Shown here one piece after another: positions 1 through 10,801 of a DNA stretch of 64,000 bases. This stretch comes from Zea mays (taxonomy: Eukaryota > Streptophyta > Magnoliopsida > Poales > Poaceae): NCBI RefSeq assembly GCF_902167145.1, contig NC_050098.1, forward strand, positions 108,538,207 to 108,602,206. Direction: 5' to 3'. Both the position numbers and the translations under genes were made by a program. Position 1 is the stretch's first letter, and each line of letters begins with the position of its first letter. The notes under the pieces were generated by a model. The model did no database searches. It saw only the letters and a program-made list of their open reading frames with translations, and was not told where the DNA came from.

Positions 1-1526
1 CTATCAAGCTGCTAAGTCCACTGGGGCCAGAACTGACAAAGCTTTTAGAGAAGAAGGACGAGCCTTCGGCAGCGAAGAAGGCGGTTGGGTGAATAAAGCG
101 AAGGATTGTTACTGTTATGCAAGCAATTGAAGAAACGCCACCGCCAACCTCAGCATCAAAAATAACACCAGCTGCTTAAGTTGCTACAGCTACCGAAGCT
201 GCTCCCACCGAAGTTACAACTATCGAAGCTACAACGGCCGAAGCCACCAATTTGGAGAGCACATTCTCTGATATTGATAAAATGCTCTTGGAGATGGCTG
301 CGGAAGAAGCTGCTGTGGCTGCTGAAGAAACCCTGGCTATAGCGCTTGAAAAAGGGAAGGAAATTGCCAAAGATATTTCGGAGGAAAAAGGCTTCAATTT
401 TCAAAATATAATTGGTCAAGAATTATCCGAGGCTGAGAAAGAGGAGCTGCAGGAATATGCTATATCATGTGGCTACCAGCCAGGAGCGATGCTCTTTGGC
501 AGAATTAACGAAGAAAGCTTAGGATGTATTCGAGATCGAACTGGAGCAAAGATTATCAGCACTCTGTCGAAAAGTGTTGGTTTTACGAAGCTTGAAGCTG
601 ACATCAGTCGCTACCGACGACAGCATATTGTCGGTAGTTTATTCTATTCCAATTTCAAGGTAAAATTTTTCCCTCAGCTTTTTATTGTTTTACGATGAAG
701 GTGATTTTCTGACGAAGGTTGTTTTGGACAGAGTATGCTACTGAGTAAAGCCTTGAGGATGCAACAAGACCTCGAAGATAAGAAAAATGAGGTTATAATT
801 GAAGGCTTGGAGAGTAAAATCAAAGATCAAGAGGCTACTCTTGAAAAGAAAGATTTTGTTCTTCAATCAATGGAGGGTTCATTGGCAGAGGCTCAAGCCG
901 AAATTACCAGATTAAACAGTGAACTCCTCTTGAAGTCACAAAACTTCGAGCAAGAAAAGAAGAATTTTGATGCGAAGCTCGAAGCCGAAGTCGAGAAGAG
1001 TTCGAATTTGCAAAAACCGTTGAAGGAGCTTCAGGACAAATGTCTAGACTTCGGCAACCAGTGCGTGCAACGGCTGAAGCAGGTCTTCAACTCAGTTGGA
1101 GCCAGTTCTGAAAAATTTGAACCTTCGGTTGAAGACCTGCCAGGCACCTTCGAACATATTGAGGGAGAAGTTGATGTGCTTGACGAAGTTATAGCTGGGC
1201 ACGGCGACTTATGTGCCCTACTAGCTTCTCGCGGCACAGTTGTTGCTTTCATGAAGACTGGTTGCACGAATGGGAAAATTGTAAACAGGCCAAACTTCAT
1301 CCTATCACCAGCGATTTAACTGACATTCCTAGCCTGGCCCGAGGCATTGAAAATAGATTTATAACACAAATCTGGACAAAGGGAGGGCGAAACTTAGCTG
1401 GTGACGAAGCTCGAAGCCATCTCAAGCCGGTATTAAACTTGTGCCTATTGCTTACCTTCTTCTGAGATTTCTATTTACCTTATACCGCTTTGTTATGTAC
1501 AGGATGACGAAGCCGAAGATCAATGA
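1..1526 (+). pseudogene. 3' part of the antisense accessory gene of element B (Tat-type)
   Basis: This is the downstream part of a spliced gene running opposite to the pol of element B. It aligns by eye with the second half of the gene at 6951-9959. Exon sequence runs to 659. An intron with GT..AG ends spans 660-731. The next exon starts at 732 and encodes a long charged coiled coil rich in Lys and Glu. A small last exon at 1503-1526 follows a second intron ending in TGTACAG. Damage: a TAA at about 177 upstream of the readable part, and a one-base loss near 1310 relative to the copy in element A. The N-terminal PF04195-like region lies outside the window. It resembles the accessory gene described for maize Grande-type elements. 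Function is unknown, and this copy is broken. Confidence 0.75.
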
Positions 1527-1951
1527 TCCGAAGCTTGACGGATACTGATGAAGCTGCTGCAAAAAGCTCTTAGAGAAATTTTGAATTATCTTTGCAAAAA
1601 GATATTGTAATTTAGGAATCAAACACTGCTATGTAAATTTGTCCATACCTTGAAATATATTTTTACCTTTCCATCCATGTATGAACTGCTTTGATGTGGA
1701 CGAAACTTGTATTTTTTTAGCCGAAGGCAAAAAACACCTTCCCTTCTTTTCATACACAACAAAGCATAACTTTGCTTTTTTTGTATGCTCATCGAAGCCT
1801 TGTCATCAGAGCCGAAGCATCTGTTTGTATCTATGTTATGATGATGATGATCCTACGAATGTCTAAATGAATGTGTATGAATGCAAATGAATGATGTGAT
1901 GTAAATGTGCAAATGAATGTCCAGACACACGCTTACGAAGCCACACCCAGA

Positions 1952-2230
1952 CTCTGCATCCCCTTAGCAACAACTTTGGAGTCTTTTTCATCGTTTATTT
2001 TTCGGTGCTCACCATTTATTTTTCGGTGTAAGTTCTGCATCCCCTTAGGAACGACTTTGGAACTTCTTTGCCTTCTGTTTCGGCGGTATAAGTTCTGCAT
2101 CCCCTTAGGAACGACTTTGGAACTTCTTCGCCATCTATTTCGGCGGTATTTACGTTGCGCTCCCTTAGGAATGACTTTTTGTAGCTTCGTCGTGCTCTGC
2201 ATCCCCTTAGGGACGACTTTTGAGCTTTTC
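1952..2230. repeat. Tandem repeat, 60-bp period, between convergent genes of element B
   Basis: Two nearly perfect 60-bp units at about 2035-2154 carry CCCCTTAGGAACGACTTTGG, followed by a cggcggtata segment. Degenerate units lie on both sides. The array sits between the 3' end of the antisense gene (1526) and the end of pol (about 2405). The same kind of array, with the same CCTTAGG core, lies in this position in elements A and D. I see no coding potential that looks real here. Confidence 0.75.
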
Positions 2231-2264
2231 TCTGCTTTTTTTCCTTTTTCTGCACTCGATGGTG

Positions 2265-2404
2265 CATGCTCAGATTTGACATTTTACATTCTTTTGGGGG
2301 ATTTGCTCTCGTGGAGCTAAATAAGAAAGAAAAAATTACAAGCTATGGCCCCATTAAAAACCTTTCTCCCCCTTTGGAAAGGAAAAGGGTGCCATAGGAA
2401 AGAA
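2265..2404 (-). promoter_or_regulatory. Conserved purine-rich block downstream of pol (element B)
   Basis: Read in the direction of the element (minus strand) this holds AAAGGGGGAGAAAGG followed by TTTTTAATGGGGCC. The same order of motifs occurs at 10665-10800 in A and 60135-60225 in D. The position just 3' of pol, well before the terminal polypurine tract, would fit an internal polypurine tract or an RNA-processing or dimerisation signal. The function is inferred only. Confidence 0.45.
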
Positions 2405-5400
2405 TGAAAAAAGATTACATCAAATTACACATAATATCGTCGAAGCTCATCTGCATTCCAAGATCTAGGAATGTCATTGTTGTCCATATCCTTCAATTTG
2501 TAAGAACCGGGCCTCGACGAAGATACCACCAAAAAGGGTCCTTCCCACTTCAGCTACAATTTGCCTATTGTGTCCGGATTAGCCACTCTTCGAAGCACCA
2601 AATGTCCTGGCTTAATGTTTTTCAACCGAACTTTTCTGTCACACCATTTTATTGTTTCGGCTTGGTATTTATTGATATTCTCCACAGCCTGAAGTCTGGT
2701 CCCTTCTGTAGTATCTTTTGCTACGTGATAATCAGCTTCGTCTTCTGCCGAAGCTGCTGTTCTTATTGACCCTGCTTTAGCTTCTTCTGGGGTTATAGCT
2801 TCATCACCAAATAATAATTTGAATGGTGTAAAACCTGTTGATCTTGATATAGTTGTATTGTGGCTCCACACCACTTTAATAAACTCATCTGGCCACTTTC
2901 CTCTGGGCTGATTGAAGATTAGTTTAATTATTCCCGTCATTATAATGCCATTTGCTCTTTCGACCAACCCGTTTGACTCTGGATGCCTAACTGATGCAAA
3001 ATGAATCTTTGTGCCAATTTGATCACAGAAATCCTTGAACGTTTCGGCATCAAACTGTGTTCCATTGTCCACAGTTATAGCCTTCGGCACGCCGAAGCGG
3101 CAAACAATATTTTGCCAGAAAAATTTCTAGATTGTAACCAAAGTTATTGTAGCTAAAGGCTTCACTTCAATCCACTTGGAAAAGTATTCTACAGCCACCA
3201 CAGCATATATTAAATTACCTTGCGCTGGTGGAAGTGGGCCTAACAAATCCAGGCCCCATCTTTGCAATGGCCAAGTAGGCTGTATTAACTGAGTGAGAGA
3301 TGAGGGTTGTTTCTGGTCTTTTGCACATTTTTTGACAATTTTCACACTTTTGAACTAGCTCTACTACATCCGAAGCTGCCTTCGGCCAATAAAATCCTCG
3401 TCTAAACAATTTTCCCAGCAAGGGCCTAGACCCAATATGAGATCCACACAGACCTGCATGTATCTCCTTCATTAATTCAATACCTTCAGCTCTTGATAAA
3501 CACTTGAGGAGTGGAGAACAAACTCCATGTTTATATAATTCCCCTTCTATTATCACATACGGTCTCATCCTTGCTTCCATTCTCTTATTATAAGCTTCGT
3601 CATCCGAAAGACAATTACCTTGGAGGAAGGATATGATTTCAGTCCTCTAATCTTCACTATGTACTGGAGAAATAGCAAGCACTGCTCTCTCCATGAGTTC
3701 AACCGAAGGTGCCTTTATTGTTTCAAAAAATACTTCCGGAGGTAGAGGGAGACCCTGAGCCGCTGATTTGGCTAGCAGATCTGCATGCTCATTTTTACCT
3801 CTTGGAATATTCTTGAGAGAAAAATCTTCGAAAGAAGCCTCCAACCTTCGAACTGTATCTAGATATTTTTCAAGCTTCGGGTCTCTTGCCTTGCTACTTT
3901 TGTCTACATGGCCAGAAATGACTTGAGAATCAGTTTTCAGGATGGCTTCTTATTCCCATTGCCCTTAACTTCCGAAGCCCCAACAAGAGTGCTTCGTATT
4001 CAGCAATATTATTTGTACAACTAAAGTCAAGCTTGGTTGCGTAACATGTTCTGACTTTTGAAGGTGCTACTAGGACAGCAGCCGCTCCTGCGCCGAAGGT
4101 TCCCCAAGAACCATCATAGAACACTATCCAAGCTTCGGCGTCTTTATTTATTTCTTCTTCCTGAGCCCCTGGCGTCCAGTCAGCGATGAAGTATGCTAAC
4201 GCCTGGGACTGAATTGAAGATCTATGCACATAGTCAATAGCGAATTCGTTAAGCTCTGCTGCCCATTTTCTAATCCTTCCAGTAGCTTCTCTGTTCCTCA
4301 TTATGTCCTTCAAAGGCTGTGACAAAGGAACAATTATGTGGTATGCTTGAAAATAATGCCGAAGCTTCCTAGAGCCATTAACACTGCATACAACACCTTC
4401 TCCAATTCTGTATAATTTTTCTTTGATAGACTTAAAACTTCGGAGATGATGTATACTGGAGCTTGCTTTTTGACTTGGCCATCTAGCTTCTCCTGTACAA
4501 GCGCCACACTTAGTGCAGAATGCGAAGTCACCACATATAAGAGCAATGGAGCCCCTAGCGCAGGTGGAGGTAATGTTGTTAAATTAATCAAGTATTGCTT
4601 CAACTCTTCGAAGGCTTTTTGTTGAACCGGACTCCATTGAAAAACTTCGGCTGACTTCAATATTTTAATGGCAGATTTCTTTCTGCTGATCTAGATATGA
4701 ATCTATTTAATGACGCCAATCTTCCTGCCAGCCGTTGGGCCCCTTTCTTTGTACTTGGCGGCTCCATTCGAAGGATGGCTTCAATCTTGCTTGGGCTGGC
4801 TTCAATTCCCTTCGTTGATAACAAACAACCAAGGAACTTTCCCTTCTTCACCCAAAAAACACACTTTTCTGGATTTAATTTCATACCAGCTTGCCTGAAG
4901 TTGGCAAATGTCTCTTGTAGATCAGGAATGTGATTTTCTTGCTTCATGATTTTGACTATGATGTCATCAACATAGGTTAGCACATTCCTGCCTATTTGAG
5001 AATGAAGGACCCTTGCTGTCATTCTGCTGAAGCTTCCTCCAGCATTTTTGAGCCCCTCAGGCATCCGAAGATAGCAATATGTGCCACTTGGGGTTATGAA
5101 GCTAGTCTTCGGCTCATCTTCCTTCTTCATCCAAATTTGGTGATAGCCTGAGTAACAGTCCAGTAGACTCATGAGCTCTGAAGAAGCTGCTGCATCTACT
5201 AGAGAGTCTATTCTTGGCAATGGGATTTCGTCCTTTGGACAAGCCTTGTTAAGATCTGTGAAATCAATACACATTCTCCATTTACCGTTGGCCTTCTTCA
5301 CCATAATACTATTGGCTAGCCACTTTGGGTATTTCACCTCTCTGATAACACCAGCACTGAGAAGTCTCTTAACTTCGTTCCGAGCACCTTCAACTTTGTC

Positions 5401-5862
5401 GTCAGACATTTTCCGAAGCCTTTGTTTCCTTGGCCTGAAGGATGGATCCACATTGAGTGAATGTTCAATGACATCTCTATTGACACCACAAAGATCATTG
5501 GCTAACCAAGCAAAGACATCTTTGTTGTTGAATAGAAATCTTATCAAAGTCTTCTCTTGCTCTTCGGATAGCTGAGACCCCAGCAGTACCTTTTGCTCTG
5601 CTATATCTTCACATAGAAGCATAGGCTTCGGCTGATCCGCCGAAGCAGTCTTCTCTCTTTTGTATTTGTACTGCTCACAGACTTTGGCTCCATCTATATT
5701 ATGAATTGCCTTTGAATCTGTCCAGTTTCCTTTGGCTTTTCTGGCAGCTTCTTGACTCCCATGGACAGCAATGGGCCCTTGTTCCGAAGGTATATTCATG
5801 CATAGGTATGCTGGATGAAGTATCGCTTCGAAAGCATTAAGTGTCCCTCGACCAATGATTGT
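2405..5862 (-). pseudogene. pol of element B, downstream part (RT, RNase H, integrase)
   Basis: Ty3/gypsy Tat-type polyprotein on the minus strand, read from high to low coordinates. It holds reverse transcriptase (YVDD box near 4955-4966), RNase H (about 3900-4350), the integrase zinc-binding region (about 3330-3480) and the integrase core with VDNG (about 3070) and the following Glu-Arg segment. The order RT-RNase H-integrase is diagnostic for Ty3/gypsy. It is broken into many frames, for example a TAG at 3127-3129 and frame changes near 3640, 3930 and 4660. The upstream part of the same pol lies at 15438-15946, displaced by insertion of element A at 5863. No domain is intact, so this copy is dead. 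Confidence 0.9.
5858..5862. repeat. Target site duplication of element A, left copy
   Basis: ATTGT here and ATTGC at 15438-15442 flank the two LTRs. The uninterrupted pol sequence inside element A (about 14250-14270) reads ATTGC at the same place, so the left copy has one later C-to-T change. Confidence 0.85.
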
Positions 5863-6492
5863 TGTTGGGGACTTGTTCTCAAATGTTATGAATTAAGAAC
5901 AAGGCAACATAAAATGTTAAATATTAATGCCTTGCGTCCGCTGAAGCATTATCTCCCCAAGGATTTAATGAACTTCGGACAAAGACCATGAGTAGAATAT
6001 CACGAAGGTCACACCTTCGTGATTAGACTTACAAAATAATATGAAATAAAATATAAAACATGAAACATTAGAAAAAGATGTACCAAAAATAGATAACTTT
6101 ATTCACATATTTTATTATATGAACCTAAATATCAAAACATAATGTTTAGGTACATTTATACCTTCGCCTTGACAGAAAATAATAATTCCCAAGCAATGCG
6201 TTTGCAATTACAGGATTGCGTGAACAGTAAAGGAATACTATTCACTATTTATAGGCACAGGACACAGCCTGTAAGGAATTACAATCATACCCCTTATAAA
6301 AGTTTACAACAATGACTCAGACCCTTATGGACTAAAAGGTCATTCCATCTTTAAGTCGGTTCGATCCTTCATCTTCGGATAAGCTATAACACCGAAGCTT
6401 CATGAGTGGTAGCTTCGGCATCACGTATAAGCAGCTTTTGCCGAAGTTGTTTCTTCCTGCAGGACCTTCGGCGACGAAGCATGGTCCCAACA
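5863..6492 (-). repeat. Element A 3' LTR
   Basis: 630 bp, TGTTGGGG...CCCAACA. It contains a TATAAATA box on the minus strand at 6246-6253 and short GAAGGT/ACCTTC inverted motifs. The purine tract lies next to it at 6493-6505 (GAAGGGGCTAT on the minus strand). Confidence 0.93.
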
Positions 6493-6750
6493 ATAGCCCC
6501 TTCGCGGTGCTAGATCGTTTTTCGTAACGAGCTTGATCCGTGAAAAAAGTCTCTTAGGCTTCGGGAAGCCGAAGGTTCGAAAAACACCTTCCCTGAGCTC
6601 GTTGCCGAGAAACGATACAATTTCTGAGCGCGGAGCGGTCCCACCATGCAGGTTCACTTTCTTAGTTTTTGCGGCCCACCGTTCAGTGGGTGCGAGCGAC
6701 TGTTTGTCCGGTATAAAACTCTTGACGATTCACCTTCTTACCTGCAGCAC

Positions 6751-6758
6751 TATATAAA
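6751..6758 (+). promoter_or_regulatory. TATA box for the antisense accessory gene of element A
   Basis: TATATAAA lies 193 bp upstream of the ATG at 6951 and outside the LTR, on the strand opposite to gag-pol transcription. TATA boxes are found in the matching place in D (55695-55702) and F (48959-48968), which supports an own promoter for this gene. Confidence 0.6.
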
Positions 6759-6950
6759 CAGACAAGTAGGTGTGAAGTTACCACATCATTCATTGCTATT
6801 GCACTGTTTTGCTGCCAAAAATTTAACCATAGCCGAAGCTTGACTTTTGCATTGAAACGAAGCTCCAGTTTGGATTTTGCTTCGTCACGAGAAGAGCTTC
6901 GGAAAAAAGGTTATTAATTTCTAAGGAATTTTCAAGAAATTTAAAATCAA

Positions 6951-9900
6951 ATGGCCAGAGTACGCTCCACTGCTAGGGTTGAGCGTGATGGAGATGAGAC
7001 CGAAGCCGCTGAAACTGTTCCGATTTCCGAAGCAATGAAGTGTTCTGGGCTGGTTTCATCAGAGGACACACCTGCTGCCGAAGCAACACAAGCTGATGTT
7101 GAAGAAGTTGGTTCTGAAGATGAGTACAGCTGCGGGATGCCAAGTAAACCTAGTCATTTGGACTTTGGAAAGTCCACCATTTCTGAAACTGATCTTCCTA
7201 AAATGGTGAAGATGGGTTATTTTAGTGAGGCCAAGAAGGAATTAATTCGTTTTGGTGGAGAGGAAACTATCCCAAAGCCAGGAAAGGACGAGGTAGTAGT
7301 CTTCAAAAGTTTTCTTAAAGCTGGTCTAAGGTTCCCCCTGAACAAGATGATTGCTATTGTACTGAAGAAGTTTGGGATTTACCTTCATCAGCTGACTCCC
7401 AATGCTATTGTTAGATTAAGTGTTTACATTTGGGCTCTTCGTAGCCAGGGGGTGGAACCGTTCGGTGAGGGTTTCTGCCGAGTTCATGAATTACACTACC
7501 AGACTAAAGCCAGAGGAGATGGTCTGCACGAAAATTTTGGCTGCTGCAACTTTGCTTATCGCAAGACTACGAAGTTTCCAGTGATAAGCTACCGAAGCAA
7601 ATGGCCAGCCGGATGGAAATCTGAATGGTTTTATGTTAAAGTTGATGAAGATGAAGATAAATTGGTCTAGAGTCCGCTAGAACTAACCTTCGGAGAAACG
7701 AGGCCCCGATGCAACATGATAATGGGGAGCCCGAGTCAGACTGCTTCGGCTGAATTTCGAGTGATTTCAGATCATATTGGCACTAGAGACCTAGTGCAGG
7801 AATTTTTGGCTTTTAGGGTGTTCCCAACACTGAGGGAGTGGGAAATGCCGAAGCTAGTGGGAGAAAAGAAAAAGGGAGAACTTGTTCGATTGCCTTATCA
7901 CTACAAGTTTAAGAAACATTTTAAAGCACCCTGCCAAGAGTGGCTGAACACAATTGAAATTATGTGCAACGAGATCCTCGGCAATTACTCTAAGAAAGAA
8001 GATCAATTAATGACTGCAGCCTTCGGCACACGTCCGAAACGAAGATTGAATCGTGTGCTAGATGCCTTGAATTTTGATTATACTGACTATGAGCAACTGG
8101 TCGGAGGTGCTGAAGGCCAGAAAAGAAAGAGGATTGCGAGCGCCCTTGACAAAGAAAGCACCAAATTGGCTAAAAAGGACAAGGAAATTTCTGAAAAACT
8201 GAGCCCTGAGCCGAAGATAGCTGCTCCGAAGAAAAGGAAAGCTGCATCCCCAAAACCAAAGACGTCGGCCCGAGAGGAGGAAGCTCCTGCAACACCTTCT
8301 GTTGCCGAAGTGGAAGAGATTCTGAAGGTAATGACTGAACCTTTGCCTATCAGGCTAAGTCCGCTAGCGCCGGAACTGACGAAGTTTTTTCAGAAGGACA
8401 AAGAAGCTTCGGCAACAGAAAGTCCCGCAAAGCCGAAAAAACGAAGAATTATCCAAGTGGCCGATGTCATTCATCAGACACCGCCACCGATATCGGCGTC
8501 AAAAATTGTCACTGCCGAAACCGCAGTCACCGGAGCCGAAACCACCAAAGCCGAAACAACCAGAGCCAAAGCTACCGGAGCAACCACTGAAGCCGAAGCC
8601 ACCGGAGCCGAAACCGAGACCACCGAAGATCCTAATCTAGAGACCACACTTGGTGATATTGACAATATACTTCTGAGAATGGCTGAAGAAGAAGCTGTTG
8701 CGGTTGCGGTGAACACGACAATTGAAAAAGGAAAAGAGCAAATTGAAGACACTTTGGAAGAAGAAATTTTTAATTTTCAAGATATACTTGGACAAGAGTT
8801 AACAGACACTGAAAAAGAAGAGCTAAAGAAATATGCTATATCCTGCGGATACAAACCAGGGTCTCTGCTATTTGGTGGTGTCAATGAAGGGAAACTAAGG
8901 TGCCTTCGGAATCGAACCGAGGCCAAGGTTGTTAGGACTTTCTCAAAAAGCGTTGGCCTGCCGAAGATAGAAGCGGACCTCTGCAGGTACCAGCGACAGC
9001 ATATTGCCGGTAGCTTGCTCTATGCTAATTTCAAGGTAAAAACTCAACTTTATATTGTTTTTTGAATTAATATGTTTTCTAACGAAGGTTGTTTTGGCAG
9101 AGTATACTACTAAGTAAAGTGCTGAGAATGCAACAAGATCTTGAAGAGGAGAAAAACAAAGCTACCATCAAAGATCTAGAGAATAAAATCAAAAATTACA
9201 AAGCTGCTCTGAAGAAAAAGGACTTCGTTATTCTAGACCTTGAAATCAAAGTTAAAGATCACGAAGCTGCCTTGGAAAAGAAAGACTTCGTCATTCATTC
9301 TATGGAAGGTTCACTGGCTGAAGCCCAAGCCGAAAATGACAAATTAAACAATGAATTGCTTATAAAATCAGAAAAATCCGAGCAGGAAAAGAAGAATCTC
9401 GAAATAAGTCTCAAGACCGAAATCGAGAAGAATTCAAATTTGCAAAAATCATTGAAGGAGCTTCAGGAGAAATGCTTAGATTTCGGCAGTCGATGTGTGC
9501 AGCGGCTGAAGGATGTGTTTCACTCAATTGGAGCCAGCTCTGATAAGTTTACACCTTCCGCTGAAAACCTGCCAAGCACCTTGGAATACATTGAGGGCGA
9601 AGTTGATGCACTTGACGAAGTTATTGCTGGGCATGCTGATTTATGCGCCCTGCTAGCTTCTCGAGGCACGGCTACCGCTTTCCTGAAGGCTGGCTGCACG
9701 CATGGGAAAATTGTAAATAGGCCAAACTTCAGTTTGTCACCGGCAGATTTGGTTGACATCCCAAGCCTAGCCCGAAGCATAGGAAACATGTTTATGACCC
9801 AGATTTGGATAAACGGCGGGCGTAAAATGGCTGGTGACGAAGCTCGGAGCCACCTTAAGCCAGTGAGAAACTTATACTTGTTACTTTTACCTTCTCCTTG

Positions 9901-9959
9901 AATTCTGCAGCTTTCTCATTCCGTTTTAATATGTACAGGATGATGAAGCTGAAGAATGA
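6951..9959 (+). pseudogene. Antisense accessory gene of element A (PF04195-like N-terminus, coiled-coil C-terminus)
   Basis: Three exons: 6951-9035, 9101-9862 and 9939-9959 (TGA), joined by GT..AG introns of 65 and 76 bp that keep the frame, 955 codons in all. Residues about 90-235 match the style of PF04195 (putative gypsy-type transposon domain), including the segment FPLNKM...LHQLTPNAI. A PKKRK motif at about residue 426 looks like a nuclear localisation signal. A Thr/Ala/Glu low-complexity stretch follows (about 8500-8640). Exon 2 encodes a long coiled coil and a conserved C-terminal domain. One in-frame TAG at 7668-7670 interrupts it; the rest is open. An accessory gene with its own promoter, encoding a nuclear protein, has been reported for maize Grande elements, from memory. 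The role is unknown. TAG read-through cannot be excluded, but an inactivating mutation is simpler. Confidence 0.82.
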
Positions 9960-10359
9960 CGAGCTGAAGCTTAACAGTTGCTGCAAAAGACTTTTCTGCA
10001 AAAAACTCTAGAGAAATATTTGTAATATAATTGTAGAGAAACTTATGTAAATTTGTGCATACCTTGTAATATATTTCCCCTTTATCCGTGTACGATCTGC
10101 TTTGGTGTGGACGAAATTTTATTTTTGAGCTGAAGGCGAAAAACACCTTACCTTCTTTTCGTACACATCGAAGCATAAAGATTCCCTCTTTCTCCGAAGT
10201 TTTTTCCTCATAGCCGAAGCATCTGCCTTTTCTGTATGATATGATGATAATGATCCTATATATGTCTAAATGAATGTTTATGAATGCAAATGTCATGATG
10301 TAATGTATGGTGCAAATGAATATCCGAATGTATATTCGAAACCATAATCATAGCCTTCA
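9960..10359. other. 3' untranslated or spacer sequence after the antisense gene of element A
   Basis: AT-rich sequence with no convincing coding frame. It matches 1527-1950 of element B and is followed by the tandem repeat. It probably holds the 3' end and poly(A) signals of the antisense transcript, but I could not single out one signal. Confidence 0.5.
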
Positions 10360-10610
10360 TTCCCTTGGGAATGACTCAAATCTTTTTGCCGTTTATTTTT
10401 CGGCTTCACCGTTTACTTTTCGGTGTATCAGCGCTGACTTTTCGCTGTAAGCCTCCGTTAGGAGCTTCTTCGCCTTTTACTTTCGGCGGAATCAGCGTTT
10501 ATTTTTCGCTGCAAGCCTCCCTTAGGAGCTTCTTCGCCTTTTACTTTCAGCGGAATCAGCGTTTATTTTTCGCTGCAAGCTCTGCATTCCCTTAGGAACG
10601 ACTTTTGAGC
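10360..10610. repeat. Tandem repeat in the convergent spacer of element A
   Basis: Two close copies of a unit of about 65 bp (gcctcc-ttaggagcttcttcgcc...ggaatcagcgtttatttttcgctgcaa) at about 10447-10580, flanked by partial units. It ends with the CCCTTAGGAACGACTTTTG motif also found in B and, in altered form, in D. It lies between the ends of the antisense gene and pol. Confidence 0.75.
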
Positions 10611-10664
10611 TTCTCCCTATTTTCTTTTCTTTTTCCTTTGCACTCGATGGTGCGTTCTCAGCTT

Positions 10665-10800
10665 TAACATTTACATCTTTGGGGGATATCGCTCTTATAG
10701 AATTGAAATAAGGAAAAGAAAAATTACATGTTGTGGCCCCGTTAAAAACCTTTCTCCCCCTTTGGAAAGGAAAAGGGTACCACAAGAAAGAATAGAAAAA
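10665..10800 (-). promoter_or_regulatory. Conserved purine-rich block downstream of pol (element A)
   Basis: Same block as at 2265-2404. On the minus strand, AAAGGGGGAGAAAGG is followed by TTTTTAACGGGGCC, with a GGGGGAT motif on the plus strand near 10680. Conservation across elements whose LTRs differ suggests a selected non-coding function. Confidence 0.45.
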
Positions 10801-10801
10801 A

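Noticed and set aside
5171..5575. Plus-strand frames opposite pol (also 13643-14032, 14212-14607, 15347-15871)
   Set aside because: Mirror frames of the conserved pol reading frame; no domain and no separate promoter.
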